Shown: positions 17,616-27,267, counted from the stretch's first letter. The stretch: DNA of 41,196 bases from Paracoccaceae bacterium (GCA_947504705.1 CANNIA010000033.1:1-41196), one strand, 5' to 3'. Made by a program: numbers and translations. The notes: a model not told the origin generated them from the letters alone.

Positions 17616-18014
17616 ATGAAGACTCTCCTCGTCTCCGCCGTCGCCCTGATCGACCCCGATGGCCGCGTGCTTCTGGCCCAGCGCCCGGAAGGCAAGTCGC
17701 TTGCAGGCCTCTGGGAATTTCCCGGCGGCAAGGTGGAACCTGGCGAAACCCCCGAAGCCGCGCTGATCCGCGAGTTGAAAGAGGAGCTGGACATCGACAC
17801 GTGGTCCTCCTGCCTCGCCCCCCTGACCTTCGCCAGCCACAGCTATCCGGACTTCCATCTCTTGATGCCTCTCTTCGCCTGCCGCCGCTGGCAAGGCACC
17901 CCACGCGCGACTGAGGGGCAGACCCTCGCCTGGGTCAAACCGAACGCGCTCCGCGACTACCCCATGCCCCCCGCCGACCTGCCGCTGATCCCGATCCTGC
18001 GCGACTGGCTTTAG
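17616..18014 (+). CDS. mutT: 8-oxo-dGTP diphosphatase MutT (Nudix hydrolase)
   Basis: MutT hydrolyses oxidised dGTP so that 8-oxoguanine is not built into DNA. The Nudix box is complete: GGKVEPGETPEAALIRELKE followed by ELDI, with all metal-binding glutamates; the glycine that often follows EE is replaced, as in E. coli MutT-type boxes. The short 132-residue single-domain form, with LLAQRPEGKSLAGLWEFPGG before the box, is typical for MutT. An AAGGAG stands 6-7 bases before the ATG. A terminator hairpin follows 29 bases after the stop. Confidence 0.93.
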   Translation: MKTLLVSAVALIDPDGRVLLAQRPEGKSLAGLWEFPGGKVEPGETPEAALIRELKEELDIDTWSSCLAPLTFASHSYPDFHLLMPLFACRRWQGTPRATEGQTLAWVKPNALRDYPMPPADLPLIPILRDWL

Positions 18015-18042
18015 GCTGCCGCACCTCGTTCCCAAAGAAGAA

Positions 18043-18079
18043 CGCCGGACCAAAGGCCCGGCGCAGTTCCTAATTTTTT
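18043..18079 (+). terminator. Rho-independent terminator of mutT, possibly bidirectional
   Basis: CGCCGG-A-CC pairs with GG-C-CCGGCG (18043-18063) around an AAA loop with one mismatch. On the plus strand TAATTTTTT follows at 18071-18079. On the minus strand TTCTTCTTT follows, so the same stem could end infB transcription. Confidence 0.75.
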
Positions 18080-18120
18080 CCTAACGTCCACGACCAAGCC
18101 TCTGCGGTCATTGGATTATT

Positions 18121-18149
18121 CGCAAAGTGCCCACCGTGGACACTCTGCG
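18121..18149 (-). repeat. Long inverted repeat just after infB
   Basis: A 29-base imperfect palindrome, CGCA-AGTG-CCAC against GTGG-CACT-TGCG with two single mismatches, sits 9 bases beyond the infB stop. No T run follows it on the minus strand. It may protect the infB transcript end, with the true stop at the next hairpin. Confidence 0.6.
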
Positions 18150-18157
18150 GGATTTTA

Positions 18158-20740
18158 TCAAGCGAGCGAGCGCTGAACTTCCTCGCGCTCGAAGATTTCG
18201 ATGACATCGCCCTGCCGGACATCCTCGTAATTCTCGAACGCCATCCCGCATTCCTGACCCGAAATGACTTCTTTCACCTCGTCCTTGAAGCGTTTCAGTG
18301 TCTTCAGCGTTCCCTCGTGGATCACCACGTTGTCGCGCAGAAGACGCACGCCAGCTGACCGCCGGGCGACGCCTTCGGTGACCAGACAGCCCGCGACCTT
18401 GCCGACGTTGGAGACCTTGAAGACCTCCAGGATCTTCGCATAGCCGATGAAAGTCTCACGAACCTCGGCCTTGAGAAGGCCCGATGCAGCAGCCTTGATG
18501 TCGTCGACGAGGTCATAGATGATCGAGTAGTAGCGGATCTCGACACCCTTCTGGGTCGCCGAAGCCCGGGCCGTCGCATTCGCACGGACGTTGAAGCCGA
18601 TGACCGGGGCCTTTGAGGCATCAGCCAGGGCTACGTCAGTATCCGTGATCGCCCCGACACCCGAATGCAGGATACGGACGCGGACCTCGTCGTTCCCGAT
18701 CTTTTCCATCGCCTGAACGATGGCTTCGGCAGACCCTTGCACGTCGGCCTTGATCACGATCGGCAGTTCCGCGACGGATTGGTCGGCCTTGGCCTTGGCC
18801 ATAAGCTGTTCCAGCGTGGTCGCAGCCCCGGCCGCAGCCCGCTTGTCCTTGGCGGTCTTGATCCGGTAGTCGGCAATCTCGCGGGCTTGCGCCTCGGTTT
18901 CGACGACGTTCAGCGTGTCGCCAGCCGAGGGCGTGCCCGACAGGCCCAGCACTTCGACTGCAGCCGATGGACCAGCTTCTCCAATCGTCTCGCCCTTGTC
19001 ATTGATCAGCGCGCGGACCTTGCCCCACTGTTCGCCGACGACGAAGATGTCGCCCTTGCGCAGCGTGCCGTTCTGGACCAGCACCGTCGCGACCGGGCCC
19101 CGGCCCACGTCAAGTTTGGCTTCGATCACTGCACCCTGTGCCGCTCGGTTCGGGTTGGCGCGGAGTTCAAGGACTTCGGCTTGCAGCGAGATCGCCTCGA
19201 GGAGGTCATCCAACCCAAGGCCGGTTTTGGCCGAGACTTCAACATCTTGCACGTCGCCGGACATTGCTTCGACAACGATCTCGTGCTGCAGAAGGTCAGT
19301 CCGCACCTTTTGCGGATTGGCATCGTGCTTGTCGATCTTGTTGATCGCCACGATCATCGGGACCTTGGCGGCCTTGGCGTGCGCAATAGCCTCAACGGTC
19401 TGCGGCATCACGGCGTCATCAGCGGCAACCACCAGAATCACGATGTCCGTCACCTGTGCCCCGCGTGAGCGCATCGAGGTAAAGGCGGCGTGGCCGGGCG
19501 TGTCGAGGAACGTGATGACCTGCCCGTTCGCCGCCGTCACCTGATAGGCACCGATATGCTGGGTGATCCCGCCGGCTTCGCCCGAGACTACGCTGGTCTT
19601 GCGGATTGCGTCCAGAAGCGAGGTCTTGCCGTGGTCGACGTGGCCCATGATCGTGACGATCGGCGGGCGCGGCACAAGGTTGTCGTCCGAGTCCTTGACC
19701 GTGTCGATGACCTGTTCAACGTCAGCGTCCGAAACGCGCACGGCCTTGTGGCCGAATTCTTCGATCACCAGTTCGGCGGTGTCGGCGTCGATGGCTTGGT
19801 TCATGGTGACCATCATGCCCATTTTCATCAGCGACTTGACCACGTCGGCACCGCGTTCGGCCATCCGGTTTGCCAGTTCGCTGACCACGATGGTTTCAGG
19901 CAACTGCACGTCGCGGACCTGCTTTTCGGCCTTTTGACCCAGACCCAGTGCCTTCAGGCGGGCCTTTTCCTGCTTGCGCTTCATCGCCGCAAGGCTGCGC
20001 TGGCGACCGCCTTCGTCAGAAATCGCGTCAGAAAGCGTCAGCTTGCCCGAGCGACGGCCTTCGTCGCCGGTGCCGCGCTTGGCGCCACGGTCTGCACGGT
20101 CGTCCTTTTCGCGGTCAGTCTTGCGCGGGCTGAGGCCGGGCTTGGCCGAGGCCGGGCCGCGCGCATCTTCGGTCGCAGCCGGAGCTGCCGGAGCGGCACG
20201 GTCGGTTGGCTTGGCAGTTACCGGGGGCGGCGTGGTCGAGCGGGCGCGGGTGCCCAGAACATCGGCCTTGCGAGACTCGGCCGCAGCAACCTTGGCGGCG
20301 GCTTCTGCCTTGGCGGCGCGGTCTTCTTCTTCGGCCTTCAGGCGAAGCGCTTCCTCGCGGGCACGGTCTTCACGATCCTTGGTCTCGATCTCTTCGCGAC
20401 GACGGGCGCGATCTTCCTCGCGGGTGCGGTCTTCTTCGGCCCGACGTGCGTTGTCCTCAGCTTCGCGTGCCTTGGCGACACGCAAAGCCGAAAGGCGACG
20501 CTCCATCTCGGCATCGGAAATTCCGGCAGGACGCTTGGACGGATCGCCCAGAGCGGACGAGTTCGCCGGCGCGGTTGCACCTGGGGTCCCCGGTTTGACC
20601 GGAGAGGGCACCATAACGCGCTTGCGCTTGGTTTCGACCACGACGCTCTTGGTCCGGCCGTGGCTGAAGCTTTGCTTCACCTGTCCGGAACGGGGGGCGC
20701 CCCCGAGGCCAAGAGGTTTCTTGCCGTCTGTATCGCTCAT
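18158..20740 (-). CDS. infB: Translation initiation factor IF-2
   Basis: IF-2 is the GTPase that brings fMet-tRNA to the 30S subunit and promotes subunit joining. The N-terminus ([20 protein letters not shown]) is typical of alphaproteobacteria. A long charged low-complexity region (about residues 75-250, rich in Glu, Arg and Ala) follows. The G domain holds [32 protein letters not shown] and AINKIDK. The C-terminal domains end with [20 protein letters not shown]. The 860-residue length is normal. It is the last gene of rimP-nusA-ylxR-infB and starts 5 bases after ylxR. Confidence 0.99.
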   Translation of the reverse strand: MSDTDGKKPLGLGGAPRSGQVKQSFSHGRTKSVVVETKRKRVMVPSPVKPGTPGATAPANSSALGDPSKRPAGISDAEMERRLSALRVAKAREAEDNARRAEEDRTREEDRARRREEIETKDREDRAREEALRLKAEEEDRAAKAEAAAKVAAAESRKADVLGTRARSTTPPPVTAKPTDRAAPAAPAATEDARGPASAKPGLSPRKTDREKDDRADRGAKRGTGDEGRRSGKLTLSDAISDEGGRQRSLAAMKRKQEKARLKALGLGQKAEKQVRDVQLPETIVVSELANRMAERGADVVKSLMKMGMMVTMNQAIDADTAELVIEEFGHKAVRVSDADVEQVIDTVKDSDDNLVPRPPIVTIMGHVDHGKTSLLDAIRKTSVVSGEAGGITQHIGAYQVTAANGQVITFLDTPGHAAFTSMRSRGAQVTDIVILVVAADDAVMPQTVEAIAHAKAAKVPMIVAINKIDKHDANPQKVRTDLLQHEIVVEAMSGDVQDVEVSAKTGLGLDDLLEAISLQAEVLELRANPNRAAQGAVIEAKLDVGRGPVATVLVQNGTLRKGDIFVVGEQWGKVRALINDKGETIGEAGPSAAVEVLGLSGTPSAGDTLNVVETEAQAREIADYRIKTAKDKRAAAGAATTLEQLMAKAKADQSVAELPIVIKADVQGSAEAIVQAMEKIGNDEVRVRILHSGVGAITDTDVALADASKAPVIGFNVRANATARASATQKGVEIRYYSIIYDLVDDIKAAASGLLKAEVRETFIGYAKILEVFKVSNVGKVAGCLVTEGVARRSAGVRLLRDNVVIHEGTLKTLKRFKDEVKEVISGQECGMAFENYEDVRQGDVIEIFEREEVQRSLA

Positions 20741-20745
20741 GCGTC

Positions 20746-21381
20746 CTACGTATCCTTCATGGCGGTCTCGCCGCCGTCATCCCCGCCAGTCTGACCACGC
20801 AGGCCAGCGAGTTTTGCCGCTTCCTCTACAACACGAGTTCTGAGTCCACCAGCGGCAAGCGCGGCGTGTATCGCACGTTCGCGCCCGAATGCCAAACCGA
20901 TTTCCCCAGCCGTCAAAATGCCAATAAAGCCACCCTTGCCCTCGGGCGCGTGCAACTTGGTCTTGCCCCGTTCCGACCCGTCGGTGGCCTGGATCAGCGT
21001 CGTCGCCGTTCCTTTGAGCAGCCAGTCCTTAACCTTTTCGTAGCCGGTGACTGCATCCCCAGCCTTGCGGGCCATGCTGAGCAGTTCGACGACACGCTGC
21101 CCGATCAGCTTTTCCACCAGTTCGGCCAATCCATCCGGTACCTTCACCGATTGCCGGGCGGCACGGGCGAAGAGACCCTTCCTTGCCGCCAGGGCCATAG
21201 CCGCCCGGTCGGCAGAAACATAGATCCCCCGCCCCGGCAGCTTTCCCAGAATATCCGGAACGATCTGACCTTCGGGATCAAGACAGAACCGGATCAGCCC
21301 GGCCTTCGGCTGGCTTTCCCCGGTCGCAATGCACTTGCGTTCCGGATCCTCCCTGTCCTTTTCCCGACCCCCGCGCGTCAT
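20746..21381 (-). CDS. RNA-binding protein, YlxR (DUF448) fused to an L7Ae-like domain
   Basis: The first about 90 residues form a YlxR domain with the signature RKCIATGES and [14 protein letters not shown]. The second half (about 95-185) is an L7Ae/Gadd45-like RNA-binding fold, starting [25 protein letters not shown]. Such fusions are usual in alphaproteobacteria at this spot between nusA and infB. YlxR proteins bind RNA and have been linked to transcription control and ribosome function. The 211-residue product starts 25 bases after nusA and ends 5 bases before infB, so it belongs to the same transcript. Confidence 0.9.
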   Translation of the reverse strand: MTRGGREKDREDPERKCIATGESQPKAGLIRFCLDPEGQIVPDILGKLPGRGIYVSADRAAMALAARKGLFARAARQSVKVPDGLAELVEKLIGQRVVELLSMARKAGDAVTGYEKVKDWLLKGTATTLIQATDGSERGKTKLHAPEGKGGFIGILTAGEIGLAFGRERAIHAALAAGGLRTRVVEEAAKLAGLRGQTGGDDGGETAMKDT

Positions 21382-21406
21382 TGCGGCGTGTGCCCGAGGC
21401 CTGAGA

Positions 21407-23017
21407 TCAGGCCTCGGCCTCCTCGGTCTCGTCGGCGTCTTCAGCCGACTTTTTCAGTTCTGTCGGATCGACCCAGCCCAGCATGACGCGTGCGGTCATG
21501 ACCAAAGTCTGCGCCTCCTCCAGCGACATTTCGAACTTCTCCAGCACGCCTTCGTCCTTTTTGCGCTGGCCGTTCTCGGTCGTCCAGCCGCCGGCGAGTT
21601 CCCAGTCAGCGCAGGTAGCGAAGTCTTCCAGCGTTTTGATCCCGTCCAGGGCCAGTGCTTCCAGCATCTGGGGGGTCAGGCCTTCGAAGTTCACCAGGCT
21701 GTCTTCAACGCCCATAGCCCGGGCGTTTTCCATCGCCTTGGCATTGGCCGCTTCCAGATAGTCACGGGCGCGGGCCTGAAGTTCACCGGCGGTGCCTTCG
21801 TCGAAGCCGTCGATGGACAGAAGTTCGTCCAGCTCGACATAGGCGACTTCTTCAAGGTTGGTGAAACCTTCGGCGACCAGAAGCTGGGCCATCATCTCGT
21901 CAACATCTAGCGCATCCATGAAGAGCTTGGTGCGTTCGGCGAATTCGGCCTGACGGCGCTGGCTTTCCTCACCCTCGGTCAGGATGTCGATGTCGAGTGC
22001 GGTCAGCTGGCTGGCAAGGCGGACGTTCTGGCCGCGGCGACCGATGGCCAGCGAGAGCTGTTCATCGGGAACCACGACTTCGATCTTGCCGGCCTCTTCG
22101 TCGAAGACGACCTTGGTGACTTCCGCCGGTTGCAGCGCGTTCACAAGGAAGGTCGCGATGTCCGAATTCCACGGGATGATGTCGATCTTTTCGCCTTGCA
22201 GTTCGTTGACCACGGCCTGGACGCGGCTGCCGCGCATACCGACGCAGGCGCCGACCGGGTCGATCGAGTTGTCGTAGGAGATGACGGCGATCTTGGCGCG
22301 AGAGCCGGGGTCACGGGCAACGGCCTTGATCTCGATGATGCCGTCATAGATTTCCGGCACTTCCATCTTGAAAAGCTCGGCCATGAACTGCGGGTCGGTA
22401 CGCGACAGGAAGACCTGCGGCCCGCGCGGTTCGCGACGGACGTCCTTGATGTAGCAGCGGATGCGGTCGCCGATGCGGTAGGCTTCGCGGCCGATCTTTT
22501 CGTTGCGGCGCAGGATGCCTTCGCCACGGCCGATGTCGACGATGACGTTGCCGTATTCCTCGCGCTTGACGGCACCGTTGATGATCGTGCCCTTGCGGTC
22601 CTTGAATTCCTCGAACTGGCGGTCGCGTTCGGCTTCGCGGACCTTTTGCAAGATCACCTGCTTGGCCGATTGCGCGGCGATGCGGCCAAGGTCAACCGGC
22701 GGCACCTCGTCGATGACTTCCATGCCGACCTGCGGGTCTTCCAGCAGCCCCTTTGCCTGGGCCACGGTGATCTGCGAATGGTGGTTCTCGACCAGATCAT
22801 CCTCGACCACGGTCCGGACGCGGGTAAAGCTGGCGCGGCCGGTCTTGCGGTCGATCTTGACGCGGATGTCCATTTCCGCGCCGTAGCGCGACTTGGCGGC
22901 CCGGGCGAGGCTGTCCTCCATCGCCTGGATCACCAGTTCCGGGTCGATCATCTTTTCGCGCGCGACGGCTTCGGCGGTCTGCAGAAGCTCCAGCTGGTTG
23001 GCTGAGGTGATTGCCAT
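21407..23017 (-). CDS. nusA: Transcription termination/antitermination factor NusA
   Basis: NusA binds RNA polymerase and nascent RNA and modulates pausing, termination and rRNA antitermination. The product has the N-terminal polymerase-binding domain ([21 protein letters not shown]), an S1 domain (about 135-200), two KH domains ([20 protein letters not shown] and [17 protein letters not shown]) and helix-hairpin-helix type C-terminal acidic repeats (about 350-520). At 536 residues it is the long form. GGGAGAG precedes the ATG, 12 bases after rimP. It would act at the boxA-like site of the rRNA leader at the right end of this window. Confidence 0.98.
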   Translation of the reverse strand: MAITSANQLELLQTAEAVAREKMIDPELVIQAMEDSLARAAKSRYGAEMDIRVKIDRKTGRASFTRVRTVVEDDLVENHHSQITVAQAKGLLEDPQVGMEVIDEVPPVDLGRIAAQSAKQVILQKVREAERDRQFEEFKDRKGTIINGAVKREEYGNVIVDIGRGEGILRRNEKIGREAYRIGDRIRCYIKDVRREPRGPQVFLSRTDPQFMAELFKMEVPEIYDGIIEIKAVARDPGSRAKIAVISYDNSIDPVGACVGMRGSRVQAVVNELQGEKIDIIPWNSDIATFLVNALQPAEVTKVVFDEEAGKIEVVVPDEQLSLAIGRRGQNVRLASQLTALDIDILTEGEESQRRQAEFAERTKLFMDALDVDEMMAQLLVAEGFTNLEEVAYVELDELLSIDGFDEGTAGELQARARDYLEAANAKAMENARAMGVEDSLVNFEGLTPQMLEALALDGIKTLEDFATCADWELAGGWTTENGQRKKDEGVLEKFEMSLEEAQTLVMTARVMLGWVDPTELKKSAEDADETEEAEA

Positions 23018-23029
23018 GGGTTTCTCTCC

Positions 23030-23635
23030 CTAGTGTTTCGTCGGAGGGGCAGGCGTGTCGTCCTCGTCCCCGTCAATTTCTTCGATTTCGTCGAACTGGC
23101 CCTCGGCCGGTTCCTGCACCTTCTTTTGGCGCAACATCTCGTTGATCAGCTCGTCGGTGAGAATCAGCTTGGCGTCGCTGAGCCAATCGAACTTCAGCCC
23201 GATGGTCACCTCTTCGCCTGCCTCTTCGATCGTGATCAGGACTTCGTCGCCTTCGATCCCGGTAAGCGTGCCCTTGAAGCGGCGGCGGCCGTCGATCAGC
23301 TCGGTCGTCTCGATCCGGGCTTCCCAACCCTTCCAGACATCGAAATCCTTAGGCCGGGTCAGCGGACGGTCGATACCGGGGGACGAGACTTCGAGAACGT
23401 AGTTGTCTTCAACCGGGTCTTCGACGTCCAGCACGGCAGACACTGCAGTCGAAATGTCGCCGCATTCATCTACACCAATCCCGCCGTCAGGACGGTCGGC
23501 CATGATCTGCAGGACCCGCGTCTTGCCGCCCATCAGGCGGATGCGGACCAGCTCGAACCCGAGGCCTTCGATGACCGGGCCGACGATGTCGGCCAGACGG
23601 CGGTCGATGGCGGTCTTGGCGATAAGATCGGACAT
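23030..23635 (-). CDS. rimP: Ribosome maturation factor RimP
   Basis: RimP assists late assembly of the 30S subunit. The start at 23635 ([20 protein letters not shown]) fits the family; an in-frame extension to 23764 would cross a terminator-like hairpin and is rejected. [36 protein letters not shown] and the C-terminal Sm-like part ([18 protein letters not shown]) are clear. The product has 201 residues with an acidic tail. It is the first gene of the operon, and its ribosome site (GGAA) is weak and lies close to the hairpin. Confidence 0.95.
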   Translation of the reverse strand: MSDLIAKTAIDRRLADIVGPVIEGLGFELVRIRLMGGKTRVLQIMADRPDGGIGVDECGDISTAVSAVLDVEDPVEDNYVLEVSSPGIDRPLTRPKDFDVWKGWEARIETTELIDGRRRFKGTLTGIEGDEVLITIEEAGEEVTIGLKFDWLSDAKLILTDELINEMLRQKKVQEPAEGQFDEIEEIDGDEDDTPAPPTKH

Positions 23636-23650
23636 TGGGGTTCCAGAAAC

Positions 23651-23675
23651 AAAAAGGCGGACCCAGCGGCCCGCC
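23651..23675 (-). terminator. Intrinsic terminator-like hairpin, 16 bases before rimP
   Basis: On the minus strand GGCGG-G-CC pairs with GG-T-CCGCC around a four-base loop with one internal mismatch, followed at once by TTTTT. It lies between the predicted rimP promoter and the rimP start, so it may be an attenuator. It could also simply end the serine hydrolase transcript from 23786. Confidence 0.7.
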
Positions 23676-23725
23676 CGTGACTTTCGGTAGCTTCGAGTTT
23701 GGACCCCGAAACAGCTGTTGAAAGC

Positions 23726-23754
23726 GATATATGCCAGGGCCAGCGGCAATGCAA
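23726..23754 (-). promoter_or_regulatory. Predicted promoter of the rimP-nusA-ylxR-infB operon
   Basis: On the minus strand TTGCAT (23754-23749) and TATATC (23731-23726) are spaced by exactly 17 bases. Transcription would begin near 23719 and leave a leader of about 84 bases that contains the terminator-like hairpin. Confidence 0.55.
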
Positions 23755-23785
23755 GGCGATTCACCGGCGATCCCGGCCTTGACCT

Positions 23786-25006
23786 CTAGCCTGCGAATTC
23801 CGTCGCGACAGCGTCCAGTGCGGATATCGCAGCCGAGGACATTGCTGGGCTTAGGAAATCGGGCCAGGTCGAGAACTTGACCGCCATCAAGCCGCTTCCC
23901 GGAGCGATCATCACCATCTGGCCAAAGATGCCGAAGCAGAAATGGCGGCCAAGGCGGCTGTCTTCGACCCAGAACTGGTTGCGATACGCGCCGTTCGGCC
24001 AGTCGCGATAGCTTTCGGCATCGTACAGCCCGTGCTTGCCGTGCCGTATGTCCTGACACCAGAATTCGGGAACGATCTGGCGATCGCCCAACTTGCCATT
24101 TTGCAAGAGCATCAGCCCGAACCTGGCCATGTCGCGCAGGCTGGCGCTGATCCCGCCGCAGGCTAGGCCGTAGCCAGCGCGATCCACAGTGATTGTCGCG
24201 TCCTCCTCGCACCCCATGGGTTGCCAGAGATGCTGGGAAATCAGCTGAGGCAGGCGCTTTCCGGTAACCCGTTCCATTGCGTGGGCAAGGACATCGGTTT
24301 CAATCGAGCGGTAGTGAAACCGCTGGCCATGTTCGGCATCCGCTGTCTTCAATCCAAGCATCTGTTCCCACATGCAGCTTGGCCAATTGCTGATGTCGAC
24401 CCCTTCCGGCGCTGGCTTCCAGCCAGAGGCATAGTCGGTCTTTCCGACATCGCTGTCGCGGATATCGTAGTCCTCGGAATAGCGGGTGCCGGAAGTCATA
24501 TCGAGCACGTGCTGGAGGCTTGCACCGTTCCACGCGGTTCCGGCCAGTTCTGGCAGATAGTGGGTGACCGGCGCTGACGGGTCGAGAAGGCCTTGGCCAA
24601 TCAGGCAGCCCGCCGTTGCCGAGGTCACGGACTTGCTGACCGATTGCAGAAGATGCACCGACTGCGGCGTCATGCCGTTGTGATAGCTTTCATGCAACAC
24701 CTTGCCATCTTTCCAGACAAGCATCGCATCGGTGTAGGTGTCTTCCAGCATCTGGCCGAAGGTGGTGATTTCGCCTTCAGGGCCGCGGAAGTTCAGGGCG
24801 TCCAGGCTTCCCGATGCGGCCGGAAGCGGGGTCACGATATCACCACGGCGGATGCAGGCAGTAGGAACAAGTTCGCGTACATGCTGGAATGACCAGCGAT
24901 TCCAAGGTGCTCGATCCCAGTCGATCAAGGGAATACGCATATCGGGCTGTGGCGGCGATCCCCGCATGATCGGCGGGATCGGGTCAGAGTTCTTGTAGCT
25001 TGGCAT
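23786..25006 (-). CDS. Serine hydrolase, beta-lactamase class C / NylB-like fold
   Basis: This is a penicillin-binding-fold serine hydrolase of 406 residues. The catalytic SxxK is Ser122-Val-Ser-Lys125 (LLQSVSKSVTSA). The second motif is Tyr232-Arg-Ser234 (HYRSIETDVL). The Y-x-S form, the following ETDVLAHAMERVTGKRL and the MTSGTRYSEDYD string are like 6-aminohexanoate-dimer hydrolase (NylB) and related esterases, rather than true class C beta-lactamases (Y-x-N). The natural substrate is unknown. No signal peptide is seen, so it is probably cytosolic. The ATG at 25006 has GGTGA 7 bases upstream and was preferred over the longer frame from 25033. Confidence 0.85.
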   Translation of the reverse strand: MPSYKNSDPIPPIMRGSPPQPDMRIPLIDWDRAPWNRWSFQHVRELVPTACIRRGDIVTPLPAASGSLDALNFRGPEGEITTFGQMLEDTYTDAMLVWKDGKVLHESYHNGMTPQSVHLLQSVSKSVTSATAGCLIGQGLLDPSAPVTHYLPELAGTAWNGASLQHVLDMTSGTRYSEDYDIRDSDVGKTDYASGWKPAPEGVDISNWPSCMWEQMLGLKTADAEHGQRFHYRSIETDVLAHAMERVTGKRLPQLISQHLWQPMGCEEDATITVDRAGYGLACGGISASLRDMARFGLMLLQNGKLGDRQIVPEFWCQDIRHGKHGLYDAESYRDWPNGAYRNQFWVEDSRLGRHFCFGIFGQMVMIAPGSGLMAVKFSTWPDFLSPAMSSAAISALDAVATEFAG

Positions 25007-25095
25007 TTCGTCACCGTGGGCGCTGGAAAGCACGGAGGAGGCCCGGGCAGTAGCCCGATGTCAAGCCCGCCCGGTGACGAATTGCTGGCACTTTT

Positions 25096-25722
25096 TCAAA
25101 GCTTGCGGAACACCATCACCAGACCACGGTCCTTGGCGTGCGGGTGGTCTTTGCCTTCATAGATCGGGATGTCACGCCAGCTGACCGGCGTGATTTTGCC
25201 ATGCGCAACCATGCGGGCCAGTTCCGAGCCGAAACCGACACCGTCCAGCACCGGGCCGATGGTGCCGCAGGCGAAGACGGCACCGGGCTTGGTGATGCGA
25301 AGAAGCTCGGGGAAGCATTCCGGCCCGACATGGCCGTGGGTGAAGGTGCCGCAGCTGATGACCGCATCATAGCTGGCGTCGGGGATGTCCAGCATCTTGG
25401 TGAGGTCATCGACCATGAGGTTGCGGTAAAGCCCCTTCGTCCGGGCGATGTCCAGCATCTCGGGCGTGATATCCAGCGCGTCGACGGTCTGGCCACGCAG
25501 GTGTTCGGCCACAAGGCCGGTGCCTGCGCCGATATCAAGGATCGCGGCGTCGGAGCTGATCTCTGCTCTCAGGATCGCGGCAATTTCGCGCGGCGCGATA
25601 TAGCCCCAGCCCTTGCCGAAGCTTTCGTCATAGGTCGCGGCCCAGCTGCCGTACATCTGGCGGGCCTCTTCGGGGCCGTTGATGTCGTAGGCGTCTTCAA
25701 GGTCGTAGGTGTCGAGCGGCAT
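25096..25722 (-). CDS. Class I SAM-dependent methyltransferase
   Basis: Residues from about 60 onward carry a classic Rossmann methyltransferase core: motif I AILDIGAGTGLVAEHL, the acidic end of strand 2 ALDITPEMLDIA, and DAVISCGTFTHGHVGPE. The 208-residue size fits small-molecule methyltransferases of the UbiE/Williams-Beuren type. The substrate is not evident. The ATG at 25722 follows AAAGGA by 6 bases; a TTG two codons earlier was not chosen. It lies between the cupin and serine hydrolase genes on the same strand. Confidence 0.85.
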   Translation of the reverse strand: MPLDTYDLEDAYDINGPEEARQMYGSWAATYDESFGKGWGYIAPREIAAILRAEISSDAAILDIGAGTGLVAEHLRGQTVDALDITPEMLDIARTKGLYRNLMVDDLTKMLDIPDASYDAVISCGTFTHGHVGPECFPELLRITKPGAVFACGTIGPVLDGVGFGSELARMVAHGKITPVSWRDIPIYEGKDHPHAKDRGLVMVFRKL

Positions 25723-25751
25723 GGCCAATCCTTTCGGTCAGGGTCAGCCGG

Positions 25752-25778
25752 AACCTGTCACCTTCAGATGACAAGGTT
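25752..25778 (-). repeat. Hairpin between cupin and methyltransferase genes
   Basis: AACCTGTCA (25752-25760) pairs with TGACAAGGTT (25769-25778), nine pairs with one bulged base and an 8-base loop. No T run follows on the minus strand, so this may be a processing or stability element rather than a terminator. Confidence 0.45.
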
Positions 25779-25800
25779 GCGACACCCTGGGCCGACCGGA

Positions 25801-26154
25801 TCAGCCTTGGGTGATCACATAAAGCTTGCGGACATGTTCGATCACCCGCCATTCGCCTTTCCAGCCGAGCGGCAGGTCAATTGCGTCACCGGGGCCAAGG
25901 AGAGATTTCGTGCCGTCGGCATGGGTCATTTCGACCTTGCCCGCGATGAAATGGCAGAACTCGGCGCTTTTGCTGCGGTCGGCGGTGAAGCGGCCGGGCG
26001 TGCATTCCCAGACGCCGATTTCCACCTTGCCGCCGTTGTGGCTGGCCAAGGCGACCGAGGCTTCCATCTGGTTGCCTTCGATGCTGGTTGGCTTTGCAGA
26101 CATCGGGCCAAGGTCCATGGTTGCAAGCGCGTGGAAGGCGGAAAGATCGATCAT
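25801..26154 (-). CDS. Cupin domain protein
   Basis: A 117-residue single-domain cupin. The pattern GVWECTPGRFTADRSKSAEF, CHFIAGKVEMTHADGT and LGPGDAIDLPLGWKGEW matches the (S)-ureidoglycine aminohydrolase/DUF861-type cupin, where the first metal-binding histidines are often lost. The ligand is unknown. The ATG at 26154 starts 4 bases after the hemH stop, so it is translated together with hemH. The longer frame to 26196 lies inside hemH and was not chosen. Confidence 0.85.
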   Translation of the reverse strand: MIDLSAFHALATMDLGPMSAKPTSIEGNQMEASVALASHNGGKVEIGVWECTPGRFTADRSKSAEFCHFIAGKVEMTHADGTKSLLGPGDAIDLPLGWKGEWRVIEHVRKLYVITQG

Positions 26155-26158
26155 AGGG

Positions 26159-27217
26159 TTATCCCCGTTTTGGCAGCCAACCGGCCAGGTTTTCATCGAT
26201 CACAGCGGAAAGTGCTGCGATATGGGCGGCATCATCGTTCAGGCAGGGTATATAGGTAAAGCTTTCGCCGCCTGCGTGGAGGAAAGCTTCCTGGATCTCG
26301 CCCTGAATTTCCTCCAGAGTCTCGATGCAATCGGCGCTGAAGGCGGGGGCGATGACGGCGATGCGCTTCTTGCCCTGTTTGGCCAGTTCGGCCACATGTT
26401 TGACGGTATAGGGTTTCAGCCATTCCTCGGGGCCGAAGACCGACTGGAAGGTGGTTTCGATCCGCCCCTTCTCCCATCCCAGCCGCTCGCGCAGCAGGCG
26501 CGATGTTTTCTGACATTGGCAATGATAGGGGTCGCCGGACATCAGATAGCGCTTGGGCATGCCGTGGTAGCTGGCAACCAAAACGTCGGGAACATGGTCG
26601 AGTCTCGCATAGGCGGTTTCGACGGATTTCGCCAAGGCGTCGATATAAAGGGGATGCTCGAAATATTCCGCCACGGTGCGCGCGGCGGGTTGGCGCTTTT
26701 CGGCCATCATGGCGCGGAAGAACTGGTCGTTCGCGGTGGCTGAGGTGGCTCCCGCGTAATGCGGGTAAAGCGGGAAGAACAGGATCTTGTTGCAGCCCGC
26801 TTCAACCATGGCCTTGACCTTCGACTTGGTCGACGGGTTGCCATAACGCATGCAGAAATCGACCATGACTTCGGCGCCGTACCGGTCGGACATGGCCTTG
26901 GCGATTGCCGCCGTCTGCGCCTTGGTGATGGTCAGCAGCGGGCTTTCGTTCTTTTCGTGATTCCAGATCGACTTGTAGTTCCTGCCCGAGGAGAAGGGTC
27001 GCTTGGTCAAGATGATCAGTTGCAGCAGGGGCTGCCACTTCCAGCTTGGGTAGTCGACGACCCGCTTGTCGGAAAGAAACTCGGACAGATAGCGACGCAT
27101 TGGCCAGTAGTCGTAACCGTCGGGCGTGCCTAGGTTGGCCAAAAGCACCCCGATCATTTGCTTTGGCAGTTTGGGGTGGTCGGCGGGGGCGTGTTCTGGG
27201 CGGGTAAGGTCAGACAT
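26159..27217 (-). CDS. hemH: Ferrochelatase
   Basis: HemH inserts ferrous iron into protoporphyrin IX, the last step of the protoporphyrin-dependent heme pathway. The N-terminal LLANLGTPDGYDYWPMRRYL is typical, as are FFPLYPHYAGATSAT, VLVASYHGMPKRYL (with the catalytic His) and IAVIAPAFSADCIETLEEI (with the conserved cysteine region and Glu). At 352 residues from the ATG at 27217 it has the normal length. It is followed by the cupin gene and preceded by the NDUFAF5-like gene, all on the minus strand. Confidence 0.97.
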   Translation of the reverse strand: MSDLTRPEHAPADHPKLPKQMIGVLLANLGTPDGYDYWPMRRYLSEFLSDKRVVDYPSWKWQPLLQLIILTKRPFSSGRNYKSIWNHEKNESPLLTITKAQTAAIAKAMSDRYGAEVMVDFCMRYGNPSTKSKVKAMVEAGCNKILFFPLYPHYAGATSATANDQFFRAMMAEKRQPAARTVAEYFEHPLYIDALAKSVETAYARLDHVPDVLVASYHGMPKRYLMSGDPYHCQCQKTSRLLRERLGWEKGRIETTFQSVFGPEEWLKPYTVKHVAELAKQGKKRIAVIAPAFSADCIETLEEIQGEIQEAFLHAGGESFTYIPCLNDDAAHIAALSAVIDENLAGWLPKRG

Positions 27218-27267
27218 GGGTCCATTCCGGAGGGGGCTTTGCGGACATAGCGTCTTGCGCGGCCCGG

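Noticed and set aside
19490-20843. Long plus-strand frames opposite infB
   Set aside because: Low-complexity mirror of the charged IF-2 N-terminal region.
22130-23005. 291-codon plus frame opposite nusA
   Set aside because: Antisense shadow rich in Asp and Leu without domain motifs.
23636-23764. N-terminal extension of RimP
   Set aside because: It would be translated across a terminator hairpin and has no similarity to the family, which begins at [11 protein letters not shown].
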